Assembly (NCBI RefSeq): GCF_021654035.1
Contig: NZ_JAJPDW010000003.1
Span: forward strand, 1 to 64,000
DNA from: Microbacterium aurantiacum
GTDB taxonomy: Bacteria > Actinomycetota > Actinomycetes > Actinomycetales > Microbacteriaceae
Length of the DNA: 64,000 bases
Direction of reading: 5' to 3'
Positions 1-9,225 of this stretch are shown here, piece after piece; position 1 is the first letter of the stretch; every line of letters begins with the position of its first letter. The notes beneath the pieces are model-generated. The model saw only the letters and a program-made list of their open reading frames with translations, was not told the DNA's origin and made no database searches. The position numbers and the translations under genes were made by a program.

Positions 1-13
1 CCCCCCCCCCCCC
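1..13. repeat. Run of 13 cytosines at the window edge
   Basis: The window opens with 13 consecutive C residues and the tract may continue upstream. It directly abuts a degenerate repeat arm. It could be a real homopolymer next to a hairpin or an assembly artefact. Confidence 0.6.
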
Positions 14-31
14 AACACGCGACAAGCGAAC
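13..31. repeat. Degenerate arm of the 25-bp hairpin family
   Basis: CAACACGCGACAAGCGAAC matches 17 of 19 bases of the right arm of the perfect hairpin at 51007-51069. The partner arm would lie upstream of the window. It sits just beyond the 3' end of the ABC exporter gene, where a terminator is expected. Confidence 0.55.
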
Positions 32-58
32 ATCAGCGGGAGCCGGCACCGGCGGCGA

Positions 59-2029
59 TCAGACCAGGAGCTGGTGCTTCGCGAGGTCGCGGTACAGCGG
101 CGTCGAGGCGACGAGCTCGGAGTGCGTCCCCTGCCCGACGACCCGGCCGTGGTCCATCACGACGATGAGGTCGCTGTCGACGACGGTCGAGAGGCGGTGG
201 GCGATGACGATGAGGGTGCGACCGGCCGCGACCGCGTCGATCGCCTCCCGCATCCGCTGCTCGTTCAGGCCATCGAGCGACGAGGTGGACTCGTCCAGAA
301 GCAGGATCGGCGGGGCCGCCAAGAGCGCCCGTGCGATGGCGAGCCGCTGGCGCTCGCCGCCCGAGAGCATGACGCCTGACTCGCCGACCGCGGCATCCAG
401 CCCTTCCGGACTCCGATCGAGCACATCGCCGAGGTTCACCGCGCGGAGCACGCGCTCGCAGTCCGCGTCGGATGCCGCGGGCGAGGCCAGCCGCAGATTG
501 TCGCCGATGGTGCCGGCGAGGGTCGGGGCATCCTGCTCGACGTACCCGAGCTGGGCGCGCAGCGCGTCGCGGGCGACGGTGCGCACATCAACACCATCGA
601 GGAGGATCGCCCCCGCCGTCGGGTCGTAGAACCGCTCGATCAGGGCGAGCGTGGTGGACTTGCCCGCCCCCGACGGCCCGACGAGCGCGACCCGCGCGCC
701 CCGCGGAACCGCGAACGACACCCCGCGCAGCACGACGCCGACGTCGGGTCCCTCCGCGCCGCCGCTGTCGTCGGCGTCGTCCCCGGCCTCGGCGAGCGCC
801 CGTGCCGCGTCGTCCACGCCGGCGCTCTCGAGCACGGCGAGGGCCTCGGTCTCGGCGGCGCGACGGGCGCGGACCACCGTCTCGGGGTAGGAGAAGTGCA
901 CGTCGCGGAACTCGATCGCCGGAGATGCCGCGTCCCGCGCCGCATCGGCGGCGGGAACGGCCTCGGCCCGCGCGGCGGCGGCGAGCTCGGCGTCGCGGTC
1001 GGTCTCATCCGGCAGGTCGAGGACCTCCTGGATGCGGCCGAGCGCGCCGAGCGCCTGGTTCACCGAGGTGATCGCCCCGAACGTGGAGGCGAGCGGCTGG
1101 ATGAGGAGGAAGAGGAAGAGGACGAACGACACCAGCGCCGCGATGGTGATCGCACCGCTCGCGACGCGGAACCCGCCGACCCCGAGCACGACCAGGAGGG
1201 ACAGCTGCAGGGCGATACCGGCGACGGGCACGACGAGGGCCGAGACCTTCGCGATCCGGACCCCCACCGCGTAGGCGTCCGAGGCCATCGCGCTCACCGC
1301 GGTGATCTCGCGCTCCGTCGCACCCGACGCGCGCACGGTGCGGATGGATCCGACGGCCCGCTCGACGCCCGAGGAGAGCTCGCCCACCTTCACCTGCTGC
1401 TCGGCGGAGGCGGTGCGGATCCGGCCGCTGAGGAGCACGACCACGACGACGGAGACGCCGATGACGATGACGATGAGACCGAGCAGCGCGGAGTCGATCA
1501 CCGCCATCGCGATGAGGGCGCCGAGGAAGATGAGGGAGTTGCCGACGGCATCCGCCAGTCCCTGGGTGAGGACCGCGTACAGCAGCGTCGTGTCGGTGCC
1601 GACACGCGACACGAGGTCGCCCGTGCGGCGGGCGTCGAATTCGCTGATCGGCAAGCGGAGGATCCGGGCGATGAGCTTGCGCCTGCTCGAGTAGACGACC
1701 GCCGTGCCCGTGCGCTGCAGCAGGTAGTGCTGGTAGCCCGAGATGACCGACGCGATCACGACGAACGCGACCAGCAGCCACACCAGGATGCCGAGGGTCT
1801 CGCCGATCTGGACGCGCTGGATGACCTGTCCGACCAGCAGCGGCTGGGCGAGCGTCGCGCCCGCCCCGAGGACGCTGAGGATCGCCACGACCACCAGGGT
1901 GCGCTTGTGCTCGAAGAGGAAGGGCAGGAGCTGGCGGAACGTCGCGCGCGGACCCTCGGGGGCGCGGCGTCCGCGGCGTCGGCTGCGGGCCGGGATCTCG
2001 GGGGCGGTGGGGCTGTCGGGGGCGGACAT
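59..2029 (-). CDS. ABC exporter, fused membrane and ATPase domains
   Basis: A 656-residue half-transporter that should work as a homo- or heterodimer in the cytoplasmic membrane. The membrane domain covers about residues 30-325. The ATPase shows Walker A GPSGAGKST (about 451-459), signature LSGGERQR, Walker B ILLLDESTSSLD and the switch histidine in IAHRLSTV. MsbA/LmrA/BmrA-type relatives export lipids or drugs; the substrate here cannot be told. An Ala/Asp/Glu-rich stretch of nearly 50 residues (about 383-430) separates the A-loop FSYP from the next strand, VLRGVSF, and is not usual for the domain. ATG 2029 is preferred over an in-frame start at 2083 because GAGG lies just upstream of it. 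A TACGGT box at 2063-2068 could be its promoter. It is divergent from the ABC-2 operon. Confidence 0.9.
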   Translation of the reverse strand: MSAPDSPTAPEIPARSRRRGRRAPEGPRATFRQLLPFLFEHKRTLVVVAILSVLGAGATLAQPLLVGQVIQRVQIGETLGILVWLLVAFVVIASVISGYQHYLLQRTGTAVVYSSRRKLIARILRLPISEFDARRTGDLVSRVGTDTTLLYAVLTQGLADAVGNSLIFLGALIAMAVIDSALLGLIVIVIGVSVVVVVLLSGRIRTASAEQQVKVGELSSGVERAVGSIRTVRASGATEREITAVSAMASDAYAVGVRIAKVSALVVPVAGIALQLSLLVVLGVGGFRVASGAITIAALVSFVLFLFLLIQPLASTFGAITSVNQALGALGRIQEVLDLPDETDRDAELAAAARAEAVPAADAARDAASPAIEFRDVHFSYPETVVRARRAAETEALAVLESAGVDDAARALAEAGDDADDSGGAEGPDVGVVLRGVSFAVPRGARVALVGPSGAGKSTTLALIERFYDPTAGAILLDGVDVRTVARDALRAQLGYVEQDAPTLAGTIGDNLRLASPAASDADCERVLRAVNLGDVLDRSPEGLDAAVGESGVMLSGGERQRLAIARALLAAPPILLLDESTSSLDGLNEQRMREAIDAVAAGRTLIVIAHRLSTVVDSDLIVVMDHGRVVGQGTHSELVASTPLYRDLAKHQLLV

Positions 2030-2111
2030 GGGGGAACCTCGTTCGTGGGGGCGTCTGCATCGACCGTACTTCGTCTCGGCCACCGCTCGCTCCGATGTCC
2101 GCGACCGGGAC

Positions 2112-2117
2112 TAGGGT
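2112..2117 (+). promoter_or_regulatory. -10 box TAGGGT, leaderless type
   Basis: TAGGGT ends 6 bases before GTG 2124, so transcription should begin at or next to the start codon. This supports the GTG start of the ABC-2 ATPase gene. Confidence 0.55.
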
Positions 2118-2123
2118 GGTCCG

Positions 2124-3065
2124 GTGCCAGAAGCCGTCATCGAAGCCCGCGACCTCGCGAAGTCCTACCGGGTGAAGGGCAAGCCCGATTTCGTCGCCGT
2201 CGACGGGCTGAGCTTCGAGGTCGCTCCGGGCGAGTCCTTCGGTCTCCTCGGCCCGAACGGAGCGGGCAAGTCCACGACGATGAAGATGATCGGCGCGGTC
2301 TCCTCGCGGACCGGCGGGTCGCTGTCGATCCTCGGACTCGACCCCGACCGGCACGGGCCCGAGATCCGCTCCCGCCTCGGCGTCGTGCCGCAGCAGGACA
2401 ACCTCGACGGCGAACTGAACGCGCGCGAGAACCTCTACATCTACGGCCGCTACTTCGGCCTGCCGGGCCGCGTCTGCCGCGAGAAGGCGGCGGAGCTGCT
2501 GTCGTTCGCGCAGCTGGAGGACAAGGCGACCAGCAAGGTCGATCAGCTCTCCGGCGGCATGAAGCGCCGACTCACCATCGCCCGCGGACTCATCAACGAT
2601 CCCCGCATCCTGCTCCTGGACGAGCCGACGACGGGCCTGGACCCGCAGGCCCGGCACGTGCTGTGGGACCGCCTGTTCCGCCTCAAGGAGCGCGGCACGA
2701 CCCTCGTCCTCACCACGCACTACATGGACGAGGCCGAGCAGCTGTGCGATCGCCTCGTCGTCGTCGACAAGGGGCGGATCATGGCCGAGGGCACCCCGGC
2801 CTCCCTGATCCGCGAGCACTCGAGCCGCGAGGTCCTCGAGGTGCGCTTCGGGTCGGACCGCAACGAGCAGGTCGCGGCATCCCTCACGGGGATCGGCGAG
2901 CGCGTCGAGGTGCTCCCCGACCGGATCCTCGTCTACGCCGCCGACGGCGAGGCGGCGCTGGAGGCGGTCACCGCGCGGGGCCTGCATCCGATCACCTCGC
3001 TCGTGCGGCGCTCGAGCCTGGAGGACGTCTTCCTCCGCCTGACCGGGCGGTCGCTGATCGAATGA
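2124..3065 (+). CDS. DrrA-type ABC transporter ATPase
   Basis: A 313-residue cytoplasmic ATPase energising the two ABC-2 permeases that follow. Walker A GPNGAGKST is at about residues 43-51, followed by LSGGMKRR, Walker B LLLDEPTTGLD and the switch histidine in TTHYMDEAEQ. The long C-terminal part is typical of the daunorubicin-resistance DrrA subfamily. Such transporters export drugs, polyketides or cell-envelope glycopolymers; nothing here fixes the substrate. The start is GTG and the stop overlaps the next ATG (ATGA), so the three genes form a translationally coupled operon. Confidence 0.9.
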   Translation: MPEAVIEARDLAKSYRVKGKPDFVAVDGLSFEVAPGESFGLLGPNGAGKSTTMKMIGAVSSRTGGSLSILGLDPDRHGPEIRSRLGVVPQQDNLDGELNARENLYIYGRYFGLPGRVCREKAAELLSFAQLEDKATSKVDQLSGGMKRRLTIARGLINDPRILLLDEPTTGLDPQARHVLWDRLFRLKERGTTLVLTTHYMDEAEQLCDRLVVVDKGRIMAEGTPASLIREHSSREVLEVRFGSDRNEQVAASLTGIGERVEVLPDRILVYAADGEAALEAVTARGLHPITSLVRRSSLEDVFLRLTGRSLIE

Positions 3066-3949
3066 GCGAGTCCACCACCGGCGCCGCCGAGACGACCGCG
3101 CCCACCCTCGACGAGCTCCGTGCGGAGGCCCTGGCGTGGGGGCGCCGGCCCCGTCGCCGCGGCCTCTGGTACGTCACCGAGCACATGGTGCGGGCGATGC
3201 GCGCCTACGGCTGGACGATCATCGTCGGCGCCCTCGGGCAGCCGATCCTGTATCTCCTCGGCCTCGCGCTCGGGCTCGCGGCGATCATCGACGCGCCGGT
3301 GGAGGATGCCGGGCAGACGGTGCCGTATCTCGTCTTCGTCGCGCCGGCGCTGCTCATGACCGCGGCGATCTCGGTGGCGACCGAGGAGTTCACCTACCCG
3401 GTGATGTCGGGGTTCAAATGGCGCCGCTACTTCTTCGGGTTCAGCGCGTCGCCGCTGTCGCCCGGGCAGATCGCCGGGGGCGTGGCGATGGGCGCGGCCG
3501 CGCGCATGATCGTCACCGTCACTCTGTACTTCGCCTTCATCGCGCTCTTCTTCGCGGTGCTCCAGCCCGGTGACCTCGTGCCGCAGACGGCGTGGCTCGC
3601 CATCCCGATCGGCCTGCTCGCGGGACTGTCGTTCGGCGCGCCGCTCATGGCCTACGCCGCCTCGATCGTCGACGACAAGGGGCAGTTCGCCCTCGTCCAG
3701 CGGTTCATCTTCATGCCGATGTTCCTCTTCTCCGGCACGTTCTATCCGATCGCGATCTCGCCCGCGCCCCTGCAGTGGGTCGCGTGGATCTCGCCGCTCT
3801 GGCACGCCAGCGAGCTCGGGCGCGCGGTCACCTACGGCAAGGAGATGAGCGCGGCGATGGCCGGAGTGCATATCGGCTACCTCGTCGTGCTGAGCGTCGC
3901 GGGGCTTCTCCTGGCCCGCGTGCTGTTCGAACGGAGGCTCGCCCGATGA
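3062..3949 (+). CDS. ABC-2 type permease, first subunit
   Basis: A 295-residue integral membrane protein with a cytoplasmic N-terminus of about 45 residues and some six hydrophobic segments. The segment MFLFSGTFYPI followed by SPLWHASELGRAV is the conserved ABC-2 (DrrB/NodJ-like) end region. It overlaps the ATPase gene by ATGA and the next permease by ATGA. It probably pairs with the second permease to form the membrane channel. Confidence 0.88.
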   Translation: MSESTTGAAETTAPTLDELRAEALAWGRRPRRRGLWYVTEHMVRAMRAYGWTIIVGALGQPILYLLGLALGLAAIIDAPVEDAGQTVPYLVFVAPALLMTAAISVATEEFTYPVMSGFKWRRYFFGFSASPLSPGQIAGGVAMGAAARMIVTVTLYFAFIALFFAVLQPGDLVPQTAWLAIPIGLLAGLSFGAPLMAYAASIVDDKGQFALVQRFIFMPMFLFSGTFYPIAISPAPLQWVAWISPLWHASELGRAVTYGKEMSAAMAGVHIGYLVVLSVAGLLLARVLFERRLAR

Positions 3950-4794
3950 GCGCGCCGGCATCGCGCGCGGCGACCCTCCAGGCCGAGCAGACCGCACGGA
4001 TGCGGGGCGGCGGCGTGCGGGCCCTGTGGGCCGGGAACCCTCAGGCGGTCGTGCAGCGCGGGCTCCTCGCCGCCCGCTCCTCCAGCTGGGCGGTCGTGCT
4101 CTCGGGGTTCTTCGAGCCGGTCTTCTATCTGCTCTCGCTCGGTATCGGGCTCGGCGTCCTCATCGGCGACGTGCAGACCAGCGGCGGCACCGAGGTGCCC
4201 TACGCCGCGTTCATCGCGCCGGCGCTGCTGGCGGTCTCGGCGATGAACGGGGCGATCTACGACTCGACGTGGAACGTCTTCTTCAAGCTCAACTACGGCA
4301 AGCTCTACGAGGGGATGCTGGCCACTTCGCTCGGGCCGCTCGACGTCGCCCTCGGTGAGATCCTCTACGCGTTGCTGCGCGGCCTCGTCTACGCCACCGG
4401 GTTCATGATCGTCATGCAGGTGCTGGGGCTCAACCTCGCCCCGACCGCGATCCTCGCCCTGCCCGCGGTGGTGCTGATCGCCTTCGGATTCGCCAGTGTC
4501 GGCATGGCCGTCACCAGCTACATGAAGACGTTCCAGCATATGGACTGGATTAACCTCGTGCTGCTGCCGATGTTCCTCTTCTCGGCGACGTTCTACCCGA
4601 TCACCGTGTATCCCGAGTGGGTGCAGGGCATCGTCATGGCCTTCCCGCTGTGGCACGGGGTCGAGCTCATCCGAGGCCTGACGACCGGCATCCTGAGCCC
4701 GGTGATGCTCGTCCACGTGGGGTACTACCTCGTGATGATCGCGCTCGGGCTGCTCTTCACCACGAAGCGCCTGCGCACCCTGTTCCTCGACTGA
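3946..4794 (+). CDS. ABC-2 type permease, second subunit
   Basis: A 282-residue membrane protein homologous to its upstream neighbour: MFLFSATFYPITVYPEW and FPLWHGVELIRGLTTG match the ABC-2 signature. Having two different permeases instead of one suggests a heterodimeric channel. It is the last gene of the operon. Downstream lies a 16-bp inverted repeat before the convergent MFS gene. Confidence 0.88.
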   Translation: MSAPASRAATLQAEQTARMRGGGVRALWAGNPQAVVQRGLLAARSSSWAVVLSGFFEPVFYLLSLGIGLGVLIGDVQTSGGTEVPYAAFIAPALLAVSAMNGAIYDSTWNVFFKLNYGKLYEGMLATSLGPLDVALGEILYALLRGLVYATGFMIVMQVLGLNLAPTAILALPAVVLIAFGFASVGMAVTSYMKTFQHMDWINLVLLPMFLFSATFYPITVYPEWVQGIVMAFPLWHGVELIRGLTTGILSPVMLVHVGYYLVMIALGLLFTTKRLRTLFLD

Positions 4795-4823
4795 CGCTCG
4801 CGCGTATCCCGTGCGCACGATCG

Positions 4824-4885
4824 CGGAGATGTGCACGATGACGGATGCCTCGCGGCGGCCCCGACCGCGATCGTGCGCATCTCCG
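4824..4885. terminator. Inverted repeat between convergent genes
   Basis: CGGAGATGTGCACGAT (4824-4839) pairs with ATCGTGCGCATCTCCG (4870-4885) at 15 of 16 positions across a 30-base loop. It lies between the ends of the second ABC-2 permease and the MFS gene, so it may terminate both. The large loop and absence of a T-run make it atypical; it could belong to another intergenic repeat family. Confidence 0.45.
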
Positions 4886-4918
4886 TGATTCTGCACGCGC
4901 CACACGGGCGACGGTGGG

Positions 4919-6361
4919 CTAGTGAGAGGCCCCCACGTCGTCGGTGTAGTCCAGGTCCTTCGTCTCGGGGGAGAGCACGAGGGCGATGAAGGTGAGCACC
5001 CCCATCGCTGACAGGTAGAGCCCGACCAGCACGGGACTGCCGTCGGCCGCGGCCCACAGCGCGACGGCGATGAGCGGGGCGAGGGCCGCGCCGAGGATGG
5101 AGGACAGGTTGTACGAGATCGCCGACCCCGAGTACCGCACGTTCGTCGGGAAGAGCTCGGGGAGCACCGCGCCCATCGGCCCGAAGGTCACGCCCATCAG
5201 CATGAAGCCGAACACCAGGAACGCCTGGACCAGGGCGCCGGTGAACTTCGGGTCGGACTCGGGGGAGAGGAACACGGTGAAGGTGAAGCCGAACACGATG
5301 ATGAGCGCGGTGACGCCCAGGAGCAGGCGCCGGCGGCCGATCGCGTCGGCGACGGGCCCCGAGAGCATCGTGAAGATGCCGAAGAACACCACGCCGATGA
5401 TCTGCATGATGACGAAATCGGTGTACCCGAACCCGAGACCCGGCACGTAGGAGCTCGCGTCGAACGGGGTCCCGGCGGCTTCGGCGGCCGCGCGCGCCCC
5501 CTCGGTCGTCGCGGTCGTGCCGTACGAGAGGGTGAAGCTCGTCATCAGGTAGAACAGCACGTAGGTCGCCAGCATGATGAACGTGCCGAGGACCAGGTGC
5601 TTCCCGTGACGACGGATGACGGTCCCCAGCGGGAACTTCCGGATCGCGCCGGCGGACTCGGCCTTCACGAACGTCTGCGATTCGACCAGGCGCAGACGCA
5701 CCCAGAGTCCCACGATCACCATGACCGCGGAGAAGAGGAACGGCACGCGCCAGCCCCAGGCGAGGAACTCCTCCGAGCGCTGTGCGGGGCCGTCGGGGTG
5801 GGGGAGCAGGAAGTAGATCGCCAGGAAGATCGAGTTGGCGATGATGAAGCCGAGCGGGGCGCCGAGCTGCGGGAAGGTGCCGTACCAGGCGCGCTTGCCG
5901 GCGGGGGCGTTCTCTGTGGCCACGAGCGCCGCGCCCGACCACTCGCCGCCGAGGGCGAAGCCCTGGGCGAGGCGCAGCACCAGGAGGAGGAGGGCGGCCC
6001 ACCAGCCGATGTCGTTGAACGTGGGAAGGCATCCGATGAGGAACGTCGCGATGCCCATCGTCAAGAGCGATCCGACGAGAGTCGCCTTCCGGCCGAACCG
6101 ATCGCCGAAGTGGCCGAAGATCACGGCGCCGAGCGGGCGGGCGACCATCGCCGCACCGAAGACGCCGAAGGATGCGAGGAGCGCCGTGGTGTCGTTCCCG
6201 GTGGGGAAGAACAGGATCGGGAAGACGAGCACCGCCGCGGTGGCGTAGACGTAGAAGTCGTAGAACTCGATCGTGGTGCCGATCAGGCTCGCGGTGATGA
6301 CACGCGAGCGGGGATTGGCGGGAGCGGCGGTCTGCGGGGAGGAGGGAGAGGTGTCCGGCAC
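4919..6361 (-). CDS. MFS transporter, metabolite:H+ symporter type
   Basis: A 480-residue protein with 12 expected membrane helices. The N-terminal GTTIEFYDFYVYATAAVL and the loop GHFGDRFGRKATLVGSLL are the hallmarks of the MHS branch (ProP, ShiA, KgtP relatives), which bring in betaine, proline, shikimate or dicarboxylates with protons. LAQGFALGGEWSGAALVATE is also typical of this group. The substrate is not determinable. GTG 6361 is preceded by TAGACT at 8 bases. The gene stands alone, convergent with the ABC-2 operon. Confidence 0.88.
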   Translation of the reverse strand: MPDTSPSSPQTAAPANPRSRVITASLIGTTIEFYDFYVYATAAVLVFPILFFPTGNDTTALLASFGVFGAAMVARPLGAVIFGHFGDRFGRKATLVGSLLTMGIATFLIGCLPTFNDIGWWAALLLLVLRLAQGFALGGEWSGAALVATENAPAGKRAWYGTFPQLGAPLGFIIANSIFLAIYFLLPHPDGPAQRSEEFLAWGWRVPFLFSAVMVIVGLWVRLRLVESQTFVKAESAGAIRKFPLGTVIRRHGKHLVLGTFIMLATYVLFYLMTSFTLSYGTTATTEGARAAAEAAGTPFDASSYVPGLGFGYTDFVIMQIIGVVFFGIFTMLSGPVADAIGRRRLLLGVTALIIVFGFTFTVFLSPESDPKFTGALVQAFLVFGFMLMGVTFGPMGAVLPELFPTNVRYSGSAISYNLSSILGAALAPLIAVALWAAADGSPVLVGLYLSAMGVLTFIALVLSPETKDLDYTDDVGASH

Positions 6362-6369
6362 GGGCGTCG

Positions 6370-6375
6370 AGTCTA
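6370..6375 (-). promoter_or_regulatory. -10 box TAGACT, near-leaderless
   Basis: TAGACT ends 8 bases before the GTG of the MFS gene. The spacing is one or two bases longer than in the other leaderless cases of this window. Confidence 0.4.
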
Positions 6376-6407
6376 CGCCCGCGCCGGACCGAGGTTTCGC
6401 CGGTCGG

Positions 6408-6761
6408 TCAGCGCCAGAGGACCGCGAGTGCGGCGTTGACGAACGTCAGGATGCCGATGAGCCAGAAGACCGCCGCGGGGACGCCGGTTCCCTTGCGCTG
6501 ACGGGCCGATCCGATGCCGAGGAGTGCGCCGATCACCAGCAGGATGACGAGCTTCACGGCGATCTTGGTGTAGTTCATCTCGTACGACACGCCCCACGGG
6601 GCGGCGAGCGCGAGCCCGGCGACACCGGCGACGAGAAGCCCCCAGTTCATCAGTCGGGTGATCTTCAGGCGGCGGTTCACCGCCTCCACAGCCCACGCGC
6701 CGAACAGCAGCGCGAAACCGACGAGGTGGACGAGCACGACGACGTGACGAAGAGTCTCCAT
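6408..6761 (-). CDS. Small four-helix membrane protein, unknown function
   Basis: A 117-residue protein with four hydrophobic segments: near the N-terminus (VVVLVHLVGFALLFGAW), around residue 45, around 75 (VKLVILLVIGALLGIG) and at the C-terminus. It ends LWR and has no catalytic motif. ATG 6761 is preferred over GTG 6770 because TACGGT lies exactly 7 bases before the ATG, consistent with a leaderless transcript, while GTG 6770 would overlap that box. It lies between the MFS gene and ribH on the same strand but appears to have its own promoter. Confidence 0.7.
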   Translation of the reverse strand: METLRHVVVLVHLVGFALLFGAWAVEAVNRRLKITRLMNWGLLVAGVAGLALAAPWGVSYEMNYTKIAVKLVILLVIGALLGIGSARQRKGTGVPAAVFWLIGILTFVNAALAVLWR

Positions 6762-6768
6762 ACCCGTC

Positions 6769-6774
6769 ACCGTA
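6769..6774 (-). promoter_or_regulatory. -10 box TACGGT, leaderless type
   Basis: TACGGT ends 7 bases before ATG 6761 and overlaps the alternative GTG 6770, so it decides the start of the small membrane protein. Confidence 0.5.
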
Positions 6775-6809
6775 TTGCCCGCGTCACTCGGGCGCCACCA
6801 AGGCGGACC

Positions 6810-7295
6810 TCAGCCGGCGGTGGCGCGGATGTCGCGCAGGACCAGGGCGGTGCGCAGCGCGGCATCCGCTGCTTCGTGGCCCTTGTCCTCGCGTGAGCCG
6901 GGAAGGCCCGCGCGGTCGAGTCCCTGCGCCTCGTCGTCGAGCGTGAGCACGCCGAATCCGACGGGCTTGCCGGTGTCGAGGGCGACGCGGGTGAGGCCGT
7001 CGGTGGCGGCGGAGGAGACGAACTCGAAATGCGGTGTGCCGCCGCGGATGATCACCCCGAGGGCGACCACCGCGTCGGCGCCGGACTCGAGGGCGGCGCG
7101 CGCCACGACCGGCAGCTCGAACGAACCCGGAACGCGCACGAGGGACCACTCCGCGCCGGAGGCGTCGAGCACCCGTGCGGCCCCGGCGATCAGGCCGTCG
7201 GAGATCTCGGTGTGCCACGTGCCGGCGACGACGGTCACCCGCAGGCCCGTGGCGTCGATCGTTCCGGTGCTCTCGGGTGCACCCTTTCCACTCAT
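6810..7295 (-). CDS. ribH: 6,7-dimethyl-8-ribityllumazine synthase
   Basis: A 161-residue enzyme that condenses 5-amino-6-ribitylaminouracil with 3,4-dihydroxy-2-butanone 4-phosphate, the penultimate step of riboflavin synthesis. The motifs [13 protein letters not shown] and [14 protein letters not shown], with the catalytic histidine in PHFEF, and the C-terminal GHEAADAAL are standard. The length fits the family. Its ATG overlaps the ribBA stop (ATGA). It is the last gene of the riboflavin operon. Confidence 0.95.
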   Translation of the reverse strand: MSGKGAPESTGTIDATGLRVTVVAGTWHTEISDGLIAGAARVLDASGAEWSLVRVPGSFELPVVARAALESGADAVVALGVIIRGGTPHFEFVSSAATDGLTRVALDTGKPVGFGVLTLDDEAQGLDRAGLPGSREDKGHEAADAALRTALVLRDIRATAG

Positions 7296-8566
7296 CGCTG
7301 TGCTCCTTCGTGCATCTGCGCCAGTGCGTCGGCGAGGTCGCCGTCGGCGATTACGTGCCCCATCCGGTCGCGCTTGGTCTCGAGGTACTGGTGGTTGTTC
7401 GGGCCGACCCCGACGAGCAGCGGAACCTGCTCGACGATGTCGAGACCCAGCTCGCGCAGCTGCGCGACCTTGTCGGTGTTGTTGGTGAGCAGGCGCACCC
7501 GCTCCACGCCCAGATCGGTGAGGATGCCCGCGGCCGCCGCGTAGTCGCGCGCGTCGGCGGGGAGCCCGAGGGCGAGGTTGGCGTCCACGGTGTCCAGTCC
7601 CCGCTCCTGCAGGCTGTACGCGCGGAGCTTGTTGATCAGACCGATGCCGCGCCCCTCGTGTCCGCGCATGTAGATCACGATGCCGCCGTCGCGGTCGATG
7701 CGATCGAGCGCCGCATCCAGCTGCGGACCGCACTCGCACTTCGACGAGCCGAAGGCCTCGCCGGTGAGGCACTCGGAGTGCACGCGGACGAGAGGTGCGT
7801 CGTCGATGTCGCCGGAGACGACCGCGAGGTGGTCGGTGCCGGTGACCCGGTCCTTGTACGCGAGGAAGCGGAACTCGCCGTGCGAGGTGGGGACCTTCGC
7901 CTCGGCACGGAGGCTCACGCGTCGACGGTGCGCCGGGGCGACCGCGCTGTCGCGAGGCTCGTGCTCGTCGAGGTAGGCCACGAGCTGCTCGATCGTGATC
8001 ACCGGCACGCCGTCGCGCTCGCCGAGCTCCTCGAGCCCCGGCATCCGCATCATGGAGCCGTCTTCGGCGACGACCTCCGCGATCGCGCCGACGGGGGACA
8101 GCCCCGCCAGGCGCATGAGCTCGACGGCGGCCTCGGTGTGGCCGGCGCGCTCGCGGACGCCGCCCTCGACCGCGCGGAGCGGCAGCACATGGCCCGGGCG
8201 GATGAGACTCGTGGGCACCGATTCCGGATCGGCGAGCACGTTGAGGGTGTGCGCGCGATCGGATGCGCTGATGCCGGTCGAGACGCGATCGGCGGCATCG
8301 ACGCTGACGGTGTAGGCGGTGCCGCGCGCGTCCTGGTTGACCTCCACCATGGGCGGGAGGTCGAGGCGGTCGGCCCACTCGGCCGGCATCGGCGCGCAGA
8401 CGAATCCGCTGGACCAGCGCACGGTCCAGGCGATCCACTCGGGTGTCGCCAGCTGGGCGGAGATGATGACGTCGCCCTCGTTCTCGCGATCCTCGTCGTC
8501 CGCGACGATGACGGGGCGCCCGGCCCGCAGGGCCTCGAGCGCGTCGGGGATGGTGGCAAGGCTCAT
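7292..8566 (-). CDS. ribBA: Bifunctional DHBP synthase / GTP cyclohydrolase II
   Basis: A 424-residue fusion supplying both riboflavin precursors. The N-terminal half makes 3,4-dihydroxy-2-butanone 4-phosphate from ribulose 5-phosphate (acidic motif [10 protein letters not shown], then [10 protein letters not shown]). The C-terminal half opens GTP; the zinc cysteines are in [20 protein letters not shown] and the loop [13 protein letters not shown] binds GTP. Both active-site signatures appear intact. It overlaps ribE upstream and ribH downstream by ATGA, implying coupled translation. Confidence 0.95.
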   Translation of the reverse strand: MSLATIPDALEALRAGRPVIVADDEDRENEGDVIISAQLATPEWIAWTVRWSSGFVCAPMPAEWADRLDLPPMVEVNQDARGTAYTVSVDAADRVSTGISASDRAHTLNVLADPESVPTSLIRPGHVLPLRAVEGGVRERAGHTEAAVELMRLAGLSPVGAIAEVVAEDGSMMRMPGLEELGERDGVPVITIEQLVAYLDEHEPRDSAVAPAHRRRVSLRAEAKVPTSHGEFRFLAYKDRVTGTDHLAVVSGDIDDAPLVRVHSECLTGEAFGSSKCECGPQLDAALDRIDRDGGIVIYMRGHEGRGIGLINKLRAYSLQERGLDTVDANLALGLPADARDYAAAAGILTDLGVERVRLLTNNTDKVAQLRELGLDIVEQVPLLVGVGPNNHQYLETKRDRMGHVIADGDLADALAQMHEGAQR

Positions 8567-9225
8567 GCGGAGCCTCCTTCCGTGGGTGCGGGCGATGCCG
8601 CGGAGTCGGGGGCCGCCGGGGCGGCGAAGGCCATGAGGCGCTGGACGTGACGGGCCAGGATGTCGGTCTCGAGGTTCACGCGGTCACCGACCGCGCGGTC
8701 GCCGAGCGTGGTCGCGGACAGTGTCTCGGGGATCAGGGAGACCTCGAACCAGTCGGGCGACGCGCCGGGCGCAGAGACCGCGCTGACGGTCAGCGACACA
8801 CCGTCGACGGCGATCGATCCTTTGTCGACGACGAGGGGCGCGAGCTCGCGAGGGAGGGCGATGCGCAGCACCCGCCACTCGGCACCCGGACGCACCTCGA
8901 GCAGTTCGCCGGTCCCGTCGATGTGCCCCTGCACGATGTGCCCACCGAGACGCCCGTGGGCGGCGGTCGCGCGCTCGAGGTTCACCGGACGCCCCTCGGC
9001 GACGCCCGCGAGAGTCGACATCGCGAGCGTCTGCTGCATGACATCGGCGGTGAACCAGTCCTCTCCGCGGTCGACGACGGTCAGGCACACGCCGCTCACT
9101 GAGATCGAATCGCCGTGCCCGGCATCCGACACGGCGCGAGGGCCGCGCACGCGCACGCGCACGCCGTCCCCGGAGGGCTCGACGGCGACGACCTCACCGA
9201 TCTCCTCGACGATTCCGGTGAACAT
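8563..9225 (-). CDS. ribE: Riboflavin synthase, alpha chain
   Basis: A 220-residue enzyme that dismutates two lumazine molecules to riboflavin. It begins [12 protein letters not shown], the diagnostic start of the family. It contains the two lumazine-binding repeats, visible as [11 protein letters not shown] and later [11 protein letters not shown], and the link [14 protein letters not shown]. The ATG shares one base with the ribD stop (TGATG), which fixes the start. Confidence 0.95.
   Translation of the reverse strand: MFTGIVEEIGEVVAVEPSGDGVRVRVRGPRAVSDAGHGDSISVSGVCLTVVDRGEDWFTADVMQQTLAMSTLAGVAEGRPVNLERATAAHGRLGGHIVQGHIDGTGELLEVRPGAEWRVLRIALPRELAPLVVDKGSIAVDGVSLTVSAVSAPGASPDWFEVSLIPETLSATTLGDRAVGDRVNLETDILARHVQRLMAFAAPAAPDSAASPAPTEGGSA

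Noticed and set aside
896..3064. Long plus-strand frame upstream of the first ABC-2 permease
   Set aside because: It is antisense to the ABC exporter and then out of frame with the ATPase gene; only the part from 3062 is a real gene.
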